Positions 1 to 12,700 of a stretch of DNA of 49,714 nucleotides are shown piece by piece. Position numbers and translations under genes: made by a program. The notes under the pieces were generated by a model. That model worked only from the letters and a program-made list of their open reading frames with translations. It was not told the DNA's origin and did no database searches. Origin of the DNA: Zygnema cylindricum (taxonomy: Eukaryota > Streptophyta > Zygnematophyceae > Zygnematales > Zygnemataceae); contig JBBHKE010001031.1 of the NCBI GenBank assembly GCA_037447655.1, forward strand, positions 91,292-141,005, in the 5' to 3' direction. Numbering within the stretch: the first letter of the stretch is position 1; each line of letters opens with the position of its first letter.

Positions 1-770
1 ATGTCAATACATGGTCGTTTGTGTAAGGCATGTGGTGTGATAAGTACTTTATTCATGCTTTTAATGTAACTGCGATTAAGTGTTCTTGGCATTAATTGCA
101 GTGCCTATTTTATCTTAGTCAGTGACATAAAGCCCATAGTTACAGTTTTAAAACCCCGCGGCTATATCTCATGTATTCAGATTATTGCTAAGTGCCACAT
201 GTTATGTGACGCTTACGTGAATCGTTATTAGACTTATGTACTCTATATCGGCGCCCCAAAATTTTGACATTGATACCCGAAATACAGTGACTGATTCTAT
301 TTTATCCGTGACGTTAATTACGGTTCTTGTGAATTAGCGTCAATGTAATTTTCGTACTTATTTCATGAATAGTGTGGTGTACGGAATGTGTTTGCTGGTA
401 CATAACTGTACTTGATTTCTGAAAATCGTACGGAAATTGTATTTAACTTATGTCGGTTGTTATACAGAACTGCGCTTAGAATAAACGTGGAGTCGAGTTT
501 GCGACAAACGCGTTCGCAAACCCAAATTAGAATAATGGATTAATTACACTGAAAGGACGCGACGTGGTACGGATTGTCAGATTTTGTATTTCTACCTATT
601 TTAACGTATACGTAATGACGGCGGATTCTGTATACGTAAATCAGCGTCATAGACAAATTACAATTAAACATTTTTTTCATAATGGTATTGATACACAAAT
701 TAGAATCAATGACACTAATTTATTTATTGATGCTAATAATTTCTTTAGTCTAATAACGATTCACGGTGTA
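1..770. mobile_element. Right part of a TA-flanked inverted-repeat transposon, left end outside the window
   Basis: It ends at 769-770 with taataacgattcacggtgTA, the right terminal repeat of the main family. No matching left terminus is visible before it. The block gtgtggtgtacgg near 373 and a tgccgata-like segment (ggcgccccaaaattttgacattg, 251) recur in other copies (950, 31608, 42052; 31399, 20386). It encodes no recognisable transposase, so it is non-autonomous. Confidence 0.6.
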
Positions 771-789
771 GTGTCCTGGGGGAGGACAC

Positions 790-1333
790 TACACCGCGCA
801 TTGTTATTAGTGTCAATGACACTAATTTGGGTTCTTAAAATTTTGATTTTTTTACTCAAATAGGATACATGATTTTAATTTTTCCTTGACGTTAATTAAG
901 GTTTCGTACAAAATAGCGTAAAGGACGAATTACAATAATATCTAACTAGTGTGGTGTACGGTCGATGCCAGACCCGTACATAAATGTACCTTTTCAAGTG
1001 AAAATTTTACAAAAAATGAGTTAAATCAGTCGCGCACGCATAGGATCGTGCGCTAAAAAAACGTGATTGTTCTGGCACGTAAATTAGTCTTACATGTACG
1101 GATATTTAAATTTCACGACGGCGTTCGATTTCTAAAATTTTGTACGGATACATATAATAATGTACATAATTGTACAGCGAATATTTCATTTTTGTTGTTC
1201 CCAAATTAGCATAAACGCCGAAATTAGAATACACCTTTTATTTTTATTTTTTTAAAATCTCAATTAGCGTCAATGACGGTATATTTACTTCCACACTATT
1301 TAAAATTTGACACTAATAACGATGCGCGGTGTA
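790..1333. mobile_element. Complete about 544-bp non-autonomous inverted-repeat element (long class)
   Basis: Left end TACACCGCGCATTGTTATTAGTGTC at 790 and right end CACTAATAACGATGCGCGGTGTA at 1333 are inverted repeats, with TA at both edges. The interior has the family block aatagtgtggtgtacgg near 948. No protein is encoded. TA flanks suggest a Tc1/mariner-like or other TA-targeting transposase acting in trans. Confidence 0.8.
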
Positions 1334-1952
1334 GGCAGTCACCGGACGTGTAAAACTTGTAGGCGTGGAAAGGTCACGTACGCGCGCCATCGGACATTTG
1401 CCACGCGCCTTCGGACAGGCGGGAATCAAATCCAACGAAAACCACCAAAAAAATCTTTGTTGAAGAATGTGCCCTGACGCCTCCTCCAACATCCGCTGAC
1501 ATTCAGATTTTGCGGCGCCACGAACGACAAAACAAGTACAAAAAATACTGACACGAATGTACAAATTGTACATTCACGTAATTTAATTTGCGACTGTATG
1601 TACGGATATAAGTTCCAATATTGTGCTTTTGGAATCTTTGATTGCTCTTTGATTGCTCGCTGTCAGAGCATGAACCTACGTGCATCCAATCGAAAGAAAG
1701 CACGTCCACGATAGATTCCATTGCTGACACAACCTGATGGAGAAGTGAACGGTATTACTCCCAATAAACGTTTTCGTACGATTACTATCGGCGCCTGATG
1801 GAGAAGCGCCGGCCTTATTGCGCCTGATGGAGAAGCGGCGGTCTCTGCGGCGGTCTCTGTGGCGGTCTTACAGAGTTATAGTATTCAAGCTTACGAAGCT
1901 GTAGTGCCTTATTTTCACCACTTTACCTTTACACCTGCAGTATTGGCCAGCC
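1334..1952. other. Region upstream of the fusion gene
   Basis: It holds three spaced copies of cctgatggagaagc (near 1732, 1793 and 1823), the last followed by repeated gcggtct. Promoter and 5' UTR of the fusion gene must lie here or in the preceding transposon. I see no convincing TATA element. Confidence 0.4.
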
Positions 1953-4900
1953 ATGGCTGCCATGGCTGAGCTACTACTAGTTACTATTCTTACTTTGTGT
2001 GTAATAAGATCAAATGCAGTAAAATTAGTGAATACTGTGAGCTTATTGGAAGACGAAATGAGCGTTAAAAAGGAAAATATCGCTGTAAATGAGCTTCAAA
2101 ATGAGCAGAAAAGTACAGTTGAAAAGTACAGTTCAGCTATTTTAGCTGTGTCTGAAGAAAGCGTGAAAAGAGAGCTTCTGGAGCCTATTGAAGGAGCATA
2201 TGTCGGTGTCGTATACGACAATTCTGTTTCTTTGGAGAAATATTATGATTTTATCGGCTTTAAACCGACAACTGTTGGAGTATTTTGTCGTTTTCCTTTG
2301 ACTGCGGAAGACAAAAAGTCACTTGTACTTATTTTGAAGCAGGTAAGGGTGACTTTTTTCTCGTTTCTGGCAAAATTTAAAGGAATGTAGCTCTTTGTTG
2401 AAACCAAAATGGAAGGAAGATTAATGATTTTATCATTTTTTACTTTACATAATTTATTATTATTATTATTTTTTTTTGTTCTCAGGCATATTAGCAAGTC
2501 GCTCATGGTTACCACATTGCTATCATAAGGAGGATTATTTCAATCGATATTATATAAATCAATGCAGCATTATTATCTTATAAATCGTTGTCATTATGCT
2601 GCTTAAAGTTTTAGTGTGGTTTTCCATTTGCAAGTTTACTCGGTTAAAGCTGCAAAAAAGGACAAATCGCTGATCCTGTAAATCAATGATAAGTAAATCA
2701 TTGTCATCGTGCCACAAATATAGACAAGAGAAGGAGTGCCTTACATAAAATTTTATGATACTTTGCTGCTATATTTTGTCTTTTCTCTTCTCTGTCGTCT
2801 AAAATATGTTCCTCGCGAAGAATCAAGAATCTTAATGTGCCTCTATTTTCTTTAATTTTTGTTTGTCATCTCACAGAACGGAACGGAACGGAACAAAACA
2901 GAATTGAACGGAGTGGAACATGTAGCTGATTTTTGACATTTTTGAATGGAGCCTGATGGTTGCAGGTTACCCATGTTGGTGGCATTTTGATGCTCACTTT
3001 AGAGCCTTACATTGGTCTCGAATTTGTTAGGGAACGGGAATGCCGTGAACTCGTGGATTTCATTTCACCATATGAAACTATGGGTGTTTCATTCTTTCTT
3101 CGGTTTGGGCATGAGATGAATGGTGGATGGTGAGATTTATAATAACATTGAAAATATCGTGTTAAAATGTGCCACCATTTTATGGAGTTTAGTTATGCAA
3201 AGAGTTGGTTTAATAGTTTTTGTTAGTTTTTGACTTTTTGTTTTTAGCTGTGTTAGTTTTTATTTGCTTGTCGTTTGCCATTTTGTGTTCGGAGTGCTGT
3301 TGGTGTTTTGTTGTTTGAACTTGTGTGACATTTTTCTCTTTCATTTTGCAGTGTATTCCATCAATTGTACTCAAATGGTTTACCACCAAGTTTTTTTTAA
3401 ATCAAGTTTTTTTTTTTTTAATTTGTCATTTGACCATGCGACAGCATGAATATTGGCAGTAGGAACGTTTGCTTTATAGAAGACGGAATGCATGAAAGTT
3501 ATTGAAAGGAAGTACTGTGGTTATATGGATGTGTAGACTTTCAGACCAGTTGTAGCCAGGCCGTTCAATTGTTTTTTTTTTTTTTTCATTTTGTTGTTTT
3601 ACTTAATGTTGGACTGTTGTGTAGGTACCCTTGGGGCCAGAAACCAACTCTTTACAAGGAGAAGTTTCGTTTGTTAGCCGGATTTGTACGATCTTTCACA
3701 TGTCGGACAGTTATGGTATGGGCTCCCAACAACGGTGGAGGTTATCCGTTCTCCGGATTCCATGTATGTACGAAATCGTCGTGTCCAGATTTCAACATTT
3801 TGGATACAAATAAAGATGGAGAGTTGACAATGGAGGATGATATGTACACACCCTATTATCCTGGAGACAATGTGGTGGATTGGGTGGGCATGACTATAAA
3901 CCAATGGGACCATAATTCAACTGAGGGCACTAACGAGATTCCAGATCCAAGCTCCTTTTGGGATTGGGTATGTATTATCTCCACCTATGTAATGAGACAA
4001 GGACACCATTGTCCTTTAAGAATTTGAGGTGTGTTACACGGTGGAGCAATATTACAGAATCTCATTATAATAATTGTTAGAAGATTTGTGGAGATGGAAA
4101 TTATTATACACAATTGAGTGCTGATTTTGAAAATTATGGTTAAGAATTTGGTTGTAAGGTACACTGTGAACCGCTATTAGAGTCAATGCTTTTTCTCCAC
4201 TTAAACTAACTTTTCTTGTAAGGTACACCGAGAACCGCTATTAGAGTCAATGTTTTTTCTCCACTTAAATCAACTTTTCTCCAGACACAGGTGTCCACGT
4301 CTGTTTGGCTACAGCCTTTCGGAAGGTGAGGATTCCACCTTTCCATTGCAACCGTTAGATTAATAATCCAACACCTGTATAATTAAAGAAGTTGATTTAA
4401 GTGGCAATTTTTATTTTGATAACGACAGCGATACACAGCGGACTAAACTTAAAAAGATTTAAACTTTAAACCGTGTAATTTGGTGGTGATTTATGTAAAG
4501 GATTTTTTTTTTTAATTTACATGATGTGGCTGTATGGTTGCAGATCAGGGGCAATTATAACGGAAAAAATGGCAATGAGACAGTTATTCCGGATTTCTAT
4601 GCAATGTTCTGTAATGACACAGTTCACATGAAACCTCTTGTAGTTCCTGAGGTACCTTCAACATGGAGTATGGGAGTAAAACCTACTTTGTCGACACAGG
4701 TGAAAAAAAAAATCACTATCTACTCTCTAGATTTATCGCATGACATTTTTAATTTACTTTTTCACACTGCCAACTGGTTTTGGCATTGGTTGCAAAATAC
4801 CGTGGTGTACTTTGTTTTTACATGAGTATGTGACACTCGTATATTACATGGCGGCTCTTCGTTTTTTGTTAGCCGAGGGTAGCAAGATAATGTTTTAAGG

Positions 4901-6722
4901 AAGTACAATTTTTCGGTAATTATGTAATACAACTATATAATACTATACAATAGTAATGTACTATATAATGTAGCAGTTTAATGTAACTGGCACATGACAT
5001 AATGATGAAGCACCATTACAACCAGTAGATCACTGTGGGATGGAACTAAAAAACATTAAATTGTTCTTATTCTCGAAAGGTATCATAACATCTTGTTTTA
5101 ACATATTTAAAACACGCCATATTAATGTATGGTTTGGAAATTGGTAGTCAGTTTGTTGCATTTTCCATTTGTTTTCTTTGACCTGAGTGATAGAGACCAA
5201 CGAGACAAGGCAAGAAACATGTTCACGCCTCCTCATGTGTTAAGTTCTTCATAAATTTGCTTGCCTGAGACTGAATGCATATTTTTTAAAACTCAAGCGG
5301 TCCAATATTTTCCGTCTACCAATTCTGAAGGTCAGCAACTCAAGAAAATCAATCCAAGGATCACCAATTCAAGAATCATTCATTCAAGAATCATTAATCC
5401 AAGGATCTCGATTTAAGAACCTTTCATTCAGGAATAAGGAATTCAAGAATCCTCGATTAAAGATCACGGGTCTATCTTGAAAAGCAAAGATTCTGTCAAC
5501 GAGACTCAAATTTGATGCCACTTTTGCAGCTATTCAACGCAGGAGGTGATAAGTCCGGTGTTGGGGACGCGACAAAATCACTACCGCGTCTTAAAATGGT
5601 GGTATTTTCTGAAGAGCACAAATCAGAGGTAAAATTCTATTTACCGCCTGGTTATTGTATTTACTAACAAATCATCCTTGGGGATTTTGTGTGCTTTGAA
5701 TCGTAGTAAAAATTTTCTTTTACCACCTGGTTATTGTATAAACTAATATAAGTCATCCTTGGGATTTTGTACTTAATTCCCTCCCTAAGCAACCTTGGCA
5801 AGGTAATGCACTTTAGGAGGTTGGAGGAAGTTAGGGACCCACATGTTCCTATAAAAGCTGGGAGAAGTTATTTGTGGTTTTTTCTTTGTAAGTCCTATGG
5901 AAGTAAACTGGCCTTTACTGTCCGTAATTATTGAAAGTTCCAGGAGGAAGAGGGACTCTGGATCCGACGTTGGAACGACTACTTTTTTTTTAAACTGCCA
6001 AGGAAAATTTAAAGAAGCTTTTTTTAGCCGTTGCCAAAAGGAAATGGATTCGTCGAATTTGGGAGTCAATTACATATCTAAAATTGTTAAAAATGATTGT
6101 GGATAGGTTCGCTTGACTAGTTTGGAGAAAGCTTTTATGAGCCAAGCAAAGCAAGGACCGATGTTTAACTCTGTTTAGTGAAAAGGAGGACAAAGTGGAT
6201 GAGGGATTTGAGGGAGGGAGGGAGGCGAGTGGTTGTGACATCCAAACTACTCTTGCTGTTAACAGGAGGAGCTAGACAAGACCGTATTGGCCAGGACCTC
6301 CACCTTTACCAAAATTCTCGAGGTCGTCAACCAAGATTTTCAGGTAAAGTGAACAATTAACAGTCTCACTCGGACCAAATCCAACATATTAAGGTTAATT
6401 TTTTATCAGCACCCTCGCCCTTGAGGAGAGGACAGGTCTTCAGAGGGTAGTAAAAACAGGGAGAACGGACTGAAGAGGAGGATGGACGGTGGTTTTCTAA
6501 AGTAGAACCTTTGGTGACCCATAATTTCTTAGAATAAATGTATTAGAAATGAGTGTTGAGATGGCGAAGCATATAACTCCTCCTCCTCACATTGCTAAAT
6601 TGTGCCCTTTTTGTGACAGGTCCCTGATAATGGGCATCACTACTGGAAAGTGTTGAGTGACTACCACAGAGATGAACAGCTGGTGGACGCTACTTTGGCT
6701 CCTAAAACCATTACAATAATCA
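1953..6722 (+). CDS. Signal peptide and GH26-like catalytic module (exons 1-6 of the fusion gene)
   Basis: The N-terminus has two in-frame ATGs (residues 1 and 4) followed by a hydrophobic stretch, LLLVTILTLCVI, ending in SNA; I read this as a signal peptide. Exon 2 encodes LRFGHEMNGGW, with E180 as the expected acid/base. The exon 2/3 join restores GGWYPWGQKP, typical of GH26. Exon 3 has VWAPNNGGGYPF, a calcium-loop-like DTNKDGELTMEDD (residues 245-257), then PYYPGDNVVDWVGM. Exon 4 has KPLVVPEVPSTW, where E335 is the expected nucleophile. Exon 5 contains PRLKMVVFSEEHKSE, and exon 6 the closing YWKVLSD segment. Both catalytic acids are kept, so the domain should be active. GH26 specificities (mannanase, xylanase, lichenase) cannot be separated by eye. 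Confidence 0.78.
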
Positions 6723-9700
6723 GTATGTGGCTTCTTATCATGTGACTATTTCATGCTTTGTTGATTCCTACATTCATGTGAAAATCTCTCTCGAGACGAA
6801 CCAACACGACCCATCTCTATTAGAGTTGGTGAATTATTAAAGTCAATACTTGATTAGAATTAACTCCACTAGATTGTGTTTGTTACACCGTACTGTGGTA
6901 CTATGGGTCGCTTAACTAACTAATTAGTGTTTTTTAACACTAATTTATGATTTTTCGTCAAAAATCTACTCACTTGAGTGATTAACTCTAATAGTGATTG
7001 GCAGTTCAGTGGAGACTTTGTAAAACATATCCACTGATGTATAACTGTCAATCAATTGGTTTTGCTTTGAAACGCGTTAACTCAGTCTGGAAAAAGAATG
7101 ATGTTTCTTCAAAAAGTTTCAACTACCAGAAAAAAGGATGATGATATGGAACATGATGGGACAGAATTTCCTGGAATTTGATTTTCCATGTGATGCAGGT
7201 AACCAGACAGTCACAGTTACTGTTGGCGTCCCATCTCAGATCTACCCAGCGGAAATTGGTGTGGAAATATACAGGTGAGCATTCTTGGCCCAATAGACAC
7301 AACCAGTATCGCCGGCTTCTGCCATTTCCTTTCCCTTTTTAGGACACATCATATGTTTTTGTTTTATTTAAATTTGATGATAAATAATTATCGGGCTAAG
7401 GAGGATTGCAGTGTCAACGAGGATGGCATTCCAGATAACCTGTTCGGCTCGGGTTCAACTATTTTGACCAAGGAAGAAACATATTTGATGAATATTAGTA
7501 TAATCTTCAGGGAACCAAAGGATCCCATTTGGCAGAAAGGCACACTTTATTACAGTGCTTTTGTCCGCCACCTTCAAAAAAATCCCCACAACAGGTAAGG
7601 GCTATTCAGGCAATGCCATCAGTTCCATTGGCTTGGAGTTACTAAAAGCTTTACAAAGAACGGAGATGTAAATTAAATTGCTCACCTACTTCTCACGTAT
7701 TTTGTCAGTCACAATGCTATGAAGTTGCCAGGGATAGGAAGAAACGTTATCGCCCTAATATTTGAAGGTTTTAGTGAACTACTCTGCCCATCGCTATAAG
7801 AATTACTCACTCTAATTTGAACTAGTTGTTTCTTGTCCAAAAATCATAAATTAGTGTTTATAAAACCATTTAGTTAAGTGGCCCACAACGAGCCACATGG
7901 CCGAACATAATCTGATGCAGTTAATACTAATACGGTACTAACGGCAATAATTCACTAAATCTAATAGCGATGGGCGGTATATCTCCGTTTGCTTTTGGAC
8001 TGGGTCTAGCAGGTCCAATTTGTGTACAGTACGATCTCCTATTGTGAGAGTAGAGGCTGTACGGAACAGTTCTCAAGCTTTTGCCCCATTAACACCCTCG
8101 CTATTGGTTTTATACCTGGGTGAAATCACCATTTCTGTGGTCATCTTCCTCCTCCTCCTTATCTCCTTCTACGTCATAATTCGTCGTCAAGCACTGGCAT
8201 GGGGACAGATGAGTGAGAATACTAAAGGAGCATTCCGTTTTGCAGCAGCCGAGGTGGGAGAAGAGGAGGAAAGGGTGGGAGGAGAGAGAGGAAAGGGTGG
8301 CGGGAGAGAGAGGAAAGGGTGGGAGGAGAGAGAGGAAAGGGTGGCGGGAGAGAGAGGAAAGGGTGGGGGGAGAGAGAGTTGTTGTTGTTTGGGGGGAGAG
8401 GGAGGTGGAAGAGTGGTATTGTCTTTGGTGGTCGAGGGAGACTCAAAGCACCTGCTGACCACCTTTTTTAGTTGGTCCTAATGTAGATAGTCGGTCACTA
8501 TCCTCATTCCCATCGACATTCTCATCTCTAAATTCCCCAAACTAAAAATAGCAAGTTAAATCAGAACGTAAGAGAAATATGAGACTTATATCGACATTGG
8601 TTTGTATGGTGAAATAAAAAAAACTTGAAAACGCAACCAACACTAATGGTGTAAGAAGTAAGTACGTCATAAGACTGTCATACAACCAGCCAGTTTCAGA
8701 CGGCCTTCTAATTTTGTTCGCGAATAGAATAGTGTGCCTTATAAAATGGGGTTGTCCGAATAATGTGCTTTATAAACTGGGGATGTTCGCAGGGTAACAT
8801 CGCTGTAATGGAGGAGATATCAAAAATGAAGGGTTTTGATATCAATATGGGATTTGCAGGTTTTACTGCACTGCATTCTGCAGTCATTCAAGACCAGGTG
8901 CCCTTCACACCCTGGATGTCAACATGTCGCAATAATACTTTATGGTAAAGAACACAACTATCTTCATTAGTTCCCATTAAGGATATTTGAATCCCGTGAA
9001 CACAGGTTAACAGATTTCGCACTAGATGGTGGTTAACACTAATGACCACCGTAGAGTAAATTCTTTGATGTATTGCGGAATACATTAAAGCAGCTACACT
9101 CCCCACCTCAACCAACTTTAATAACACTAAGTCGAGTCGCATTTTTTTTTGACCAAAAATCACAAAAGAGTGTCAATAACACTATTTTATGGGAGTGGAC
9201 TACAATACGCCACTACAATAAATTAGTGTTATACATTTGCATGTCGCATTTACACTAATAATTCCTTTAATAACAATGGGCAGTGTACTATTGCACGAAT
9301 GATTGCATTGTAATTTATTTCGTCTAAATAAAAAATGGGCCATGGCTTGTTTTGACGCTTTTTTTCTTCTTCCAGGTAGCTTCGGTGGAATGGCTTCTAT
9401 CTCATGGGGCTGATTTCCAATGCAAGAAACAAGAAAATTGGAATGACACAGCGCTTCATTATGCAGCTGCGAATGGTTTCGCTGATGTGGCACAAATTCT
9501 ACTGCGATTCGGTGCCAATCCTTGCCTGAAAAATTTTCAGGTACGTGCTCATTTTTGGAAATGCAAATGCCTTGAGGCAGGAAGTCAGACCGATACATCT
9601 TGGACCTCTAACGTGTTAATAACACAAATTCGATGCCGTTTTTTTCTGGTCATTGAATATAGAATATTGTTAGTAAAACTAATAATTTTTGGAATCCGTT

Positions 9701-12700
9701 GATCGGACCTACATCAGAATTAGTAACACTAAATAAACCCACGCTATATATTTGTCAACACTGATAGCTTCTCCATGCAATAGCATTGGCCTCACAACTT
9801 CTACAATTATGACTGGAAGCTTAATTGAGAATGTTAAACCAGTGGCTATGTTCTCCTCTCTGCATGGGACAGAATGCTACACCGGGAGACTTAGCCTTGG
9901 AAAATGGCCATATAGAACTTGCTTCGGACTTTATTAAGGCAAGCCGAGCATATGGTGTATCTGTGAAGGAGAGTGGTGGAGACCAGTTGGACGTGCTTTC
10001 AGTCACTCCTACACTGCCTTTAACGGCTCCGTTGTTGGGAAAGGAGCCCAAATTTGAAGAGGACGTGGAGACATATATTGGTCGTGTAAACTATGGACTT
10101 GGGACACACGGGGCTCGCTTGAAAGAGGGGACGTACACCTGGAGGTTCTTCGCAGTCGTTTGTCAGGTGGGACTCAATTAGAGATCCTTATATATGCTTG
10201 TTAAGGCCTACAGAACACATTTTTGTACATCTAATTAAGTTATTCTTGGTGGTAAGAGACTATGAATTTGTTAAGGCCTACAGAACACATTTTTGTACAT
10301 CTAATTAAGTTATTCTTGGTGGTAAGAGACTATGAATTGAGCTGATTTAAAGGAGTTGACAAATGAAGCACAAGTGTTTGTTTTTTTTTTGTTGTTAAGA
10401 CAGAAAAAACTGCTGATCAAAAGGACTCGATGAGTGAAGTTTAAAGCACGTCTGTTTTGTCTTTGTTTTGATATTTTTGCTAATATTTCAACTGACCATT
10501 ATTAAACACTGGGTACTGGAAACGGATACACAGGTAGCCGGAATGGTTTACTTCGTATGGCGTGCATGCTTCAGTCTTAACCATGAACATATAATATTCA
10601 GTCTGATCTTCTATCTCTCCGAGCTTGCGACATTTATTCCTTCGTTCTTCTTTTGTATGGAGATATGGAAGCCGGTTGAGCGTGACCCACGCTCTCTTCA
10701 GTTAATGTGCCTCTTAGCCGATGGTTTTCCCTCTGTGGACGTCTACGTGGTTTGTTATGATGAACCAATCCCAATAATTGAAGCCACAGTCTGTGCTGTG
10801 CTGAACATGAGGTGAGTACACGTTCCCTCAATAATTTTCCAATCATTTATTTTAGTTTTGTTGAAGATTGCATTACACTGCCCATCGCTAATAGTCTAAA
10901 GGATATATTAGTGCAAATGCCGTTTTAGAATGAGGGCGATTGTTGTACACTCCCTTACATAGTGTTAATAACAGTATTTTACGACTCTCGGCTCAAAAAA
11001 GTTGCGATTGAACTAGTGTTATTAACGCTAACAACGAAGGGCGTGTAACTTCAGGTACCACCATAAATTCAACATCTACAAATGAATTAATATGGACGCA
11101 TTCATTTTGAACTCTGAAGTTTGTGGAGGACAAGCATCCACATAGACCCCTTTTTTGTCTACACAAATTGGCATGGACCATAAAACTTTCTCATCCGTAC
11201 TAGTGATGGGTTCAGTCTATTTATAGTGGCCAGTTTAACCACCTGAGCACTTCGGTAGCAAATCAATTCCTTTTTCTTGTAAAGCATCAACAATGATGGC
11301 TGTTGTACAAAGCCCATAGCTATTAGTGTTAAACATTTCTCTGGCAGTCAAAGCCATTTAACTTTGTGCTCTTAGTCAAGCAATTGAATAACAACGCTTT
11401 TACCTTTTGGTCGTTATGTCACGATTTAAAGAAAGAAAACTGTGAGAAAGATTTTATTGACTGCCCCAAAAATGTTTAACACTTATAGCGATGAGCGATG
11501 TAATTTTTAGAGAATATAAGATTTAAAGCACCCAGCTAAGTGCAGGGAAGTCCAAGGAATGAACGTAACTGATACTGCTTCTAATAACCATGACCTGGAG
11601 AAAATGATTTGACCTTTGGGTCAAAGTTACTTGTCAAACTTTAGTTGCTATTGACACCAACACAACGATTCTGGCTGGAAAGAGAAGGATGTGACAAGTA
11701 CAAAGGCTAATATAAATCTAAATTACCACATGAACAGGTACCCACCGGCAAAGCTACAAGTATATGTCTTAGATGATGGAGATCGAAAGGAGGTGAAAGA
11801 TATGTGCAAAATAATGCAAAAAGAAATGCTCCTAAAAAAATCGGGACGTTACGGTCAAGGCTGGGGGGATCTTCACTATTCAGCCAGGACTAAGGTGGGA
11901 AGGTTCCCTAATGTGGAAGCTATGAGCAAATAGAGAATTCAACAGTCTTGAGAGGTTGCAAAGGTCGGTAAAAAATTAGCAAAAAAACAAACATGTTGGC
12001 ACAAGTTTTAGCATTTTATCATGGCGATTTTCGTATAGGAACCTTCTTCTCCTTTGAACGCCTGAGAATGATCTTTTGAAAGGATTCGAGGGAAATTGGG
12101 AGCTCATGTCTGGAGTTGGTCTATGGTCCTTATGAAGGTCACGATACGAGGAATTGAATAGTTTTTGGGGATTGCAGGTGTCTGGAGTATCTCACCATGC
12201 CAAAGCTGGGAACATTAACAGCCAGCTTTTGAAGGGAAGGAAAATGGGACAGAGGCAAGGAGACTTTGTAGTAGTCTTTGATTGTGATATGATTCCCCGG
12301 CCAGATTTTTTGGACAGGGTTATGGGACATTTTTTCAAGCCCAGCAAAGATGGGTGGGAGCTGAGGAAAAAGCTGGCCTTTGTGCAGACACCTCAGGTGA
12401 TGTATTTCTCCTTTGCCCTAAAAGGAAACTTATTCGAGGTGGTACTAAGCTATCAGGATGTCAATCTACCTCCAGCAATACTGTTATCCTAACTGTGGCT
12501 CAGATGTCAGCTTTATAACGTAAAAGCAGTTGTGAAAAGGAACGTGGAGTCAGGTGGTTTCAGAAATTTACCAGAATGATTAGCAATGAAAAATAATCCT
12601 ATGCTAGTTCATAACGTTGTCTACATGTCATTGACAATCTGTTTCCAGATAAGACATTTGATTGACAATCTGTCACCAAATAAAACATTTGATTGATAAT

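Noticed and set aside
564-863. 99-residue open frame at the left edge
   Set aside because: It crosses the boundary between two transposons and the palindrome at 769-791, so it cannot be one gene.
2876-2925. GGAAC repeat as a heat-shock-type element
   Set aside because: Units are in direct, not alternating inverted, arrangement and lie in an intron.
7275-7411. Open frame continuing through intron 7 (GPIDTTSIAGFCHFL...)
   Set aside because: It follows a good donor (ag|gtgagc) and reads unlike the ectodomain. Splicing to 7412 keeps the frame and gives a smooth beta-rich sequence.
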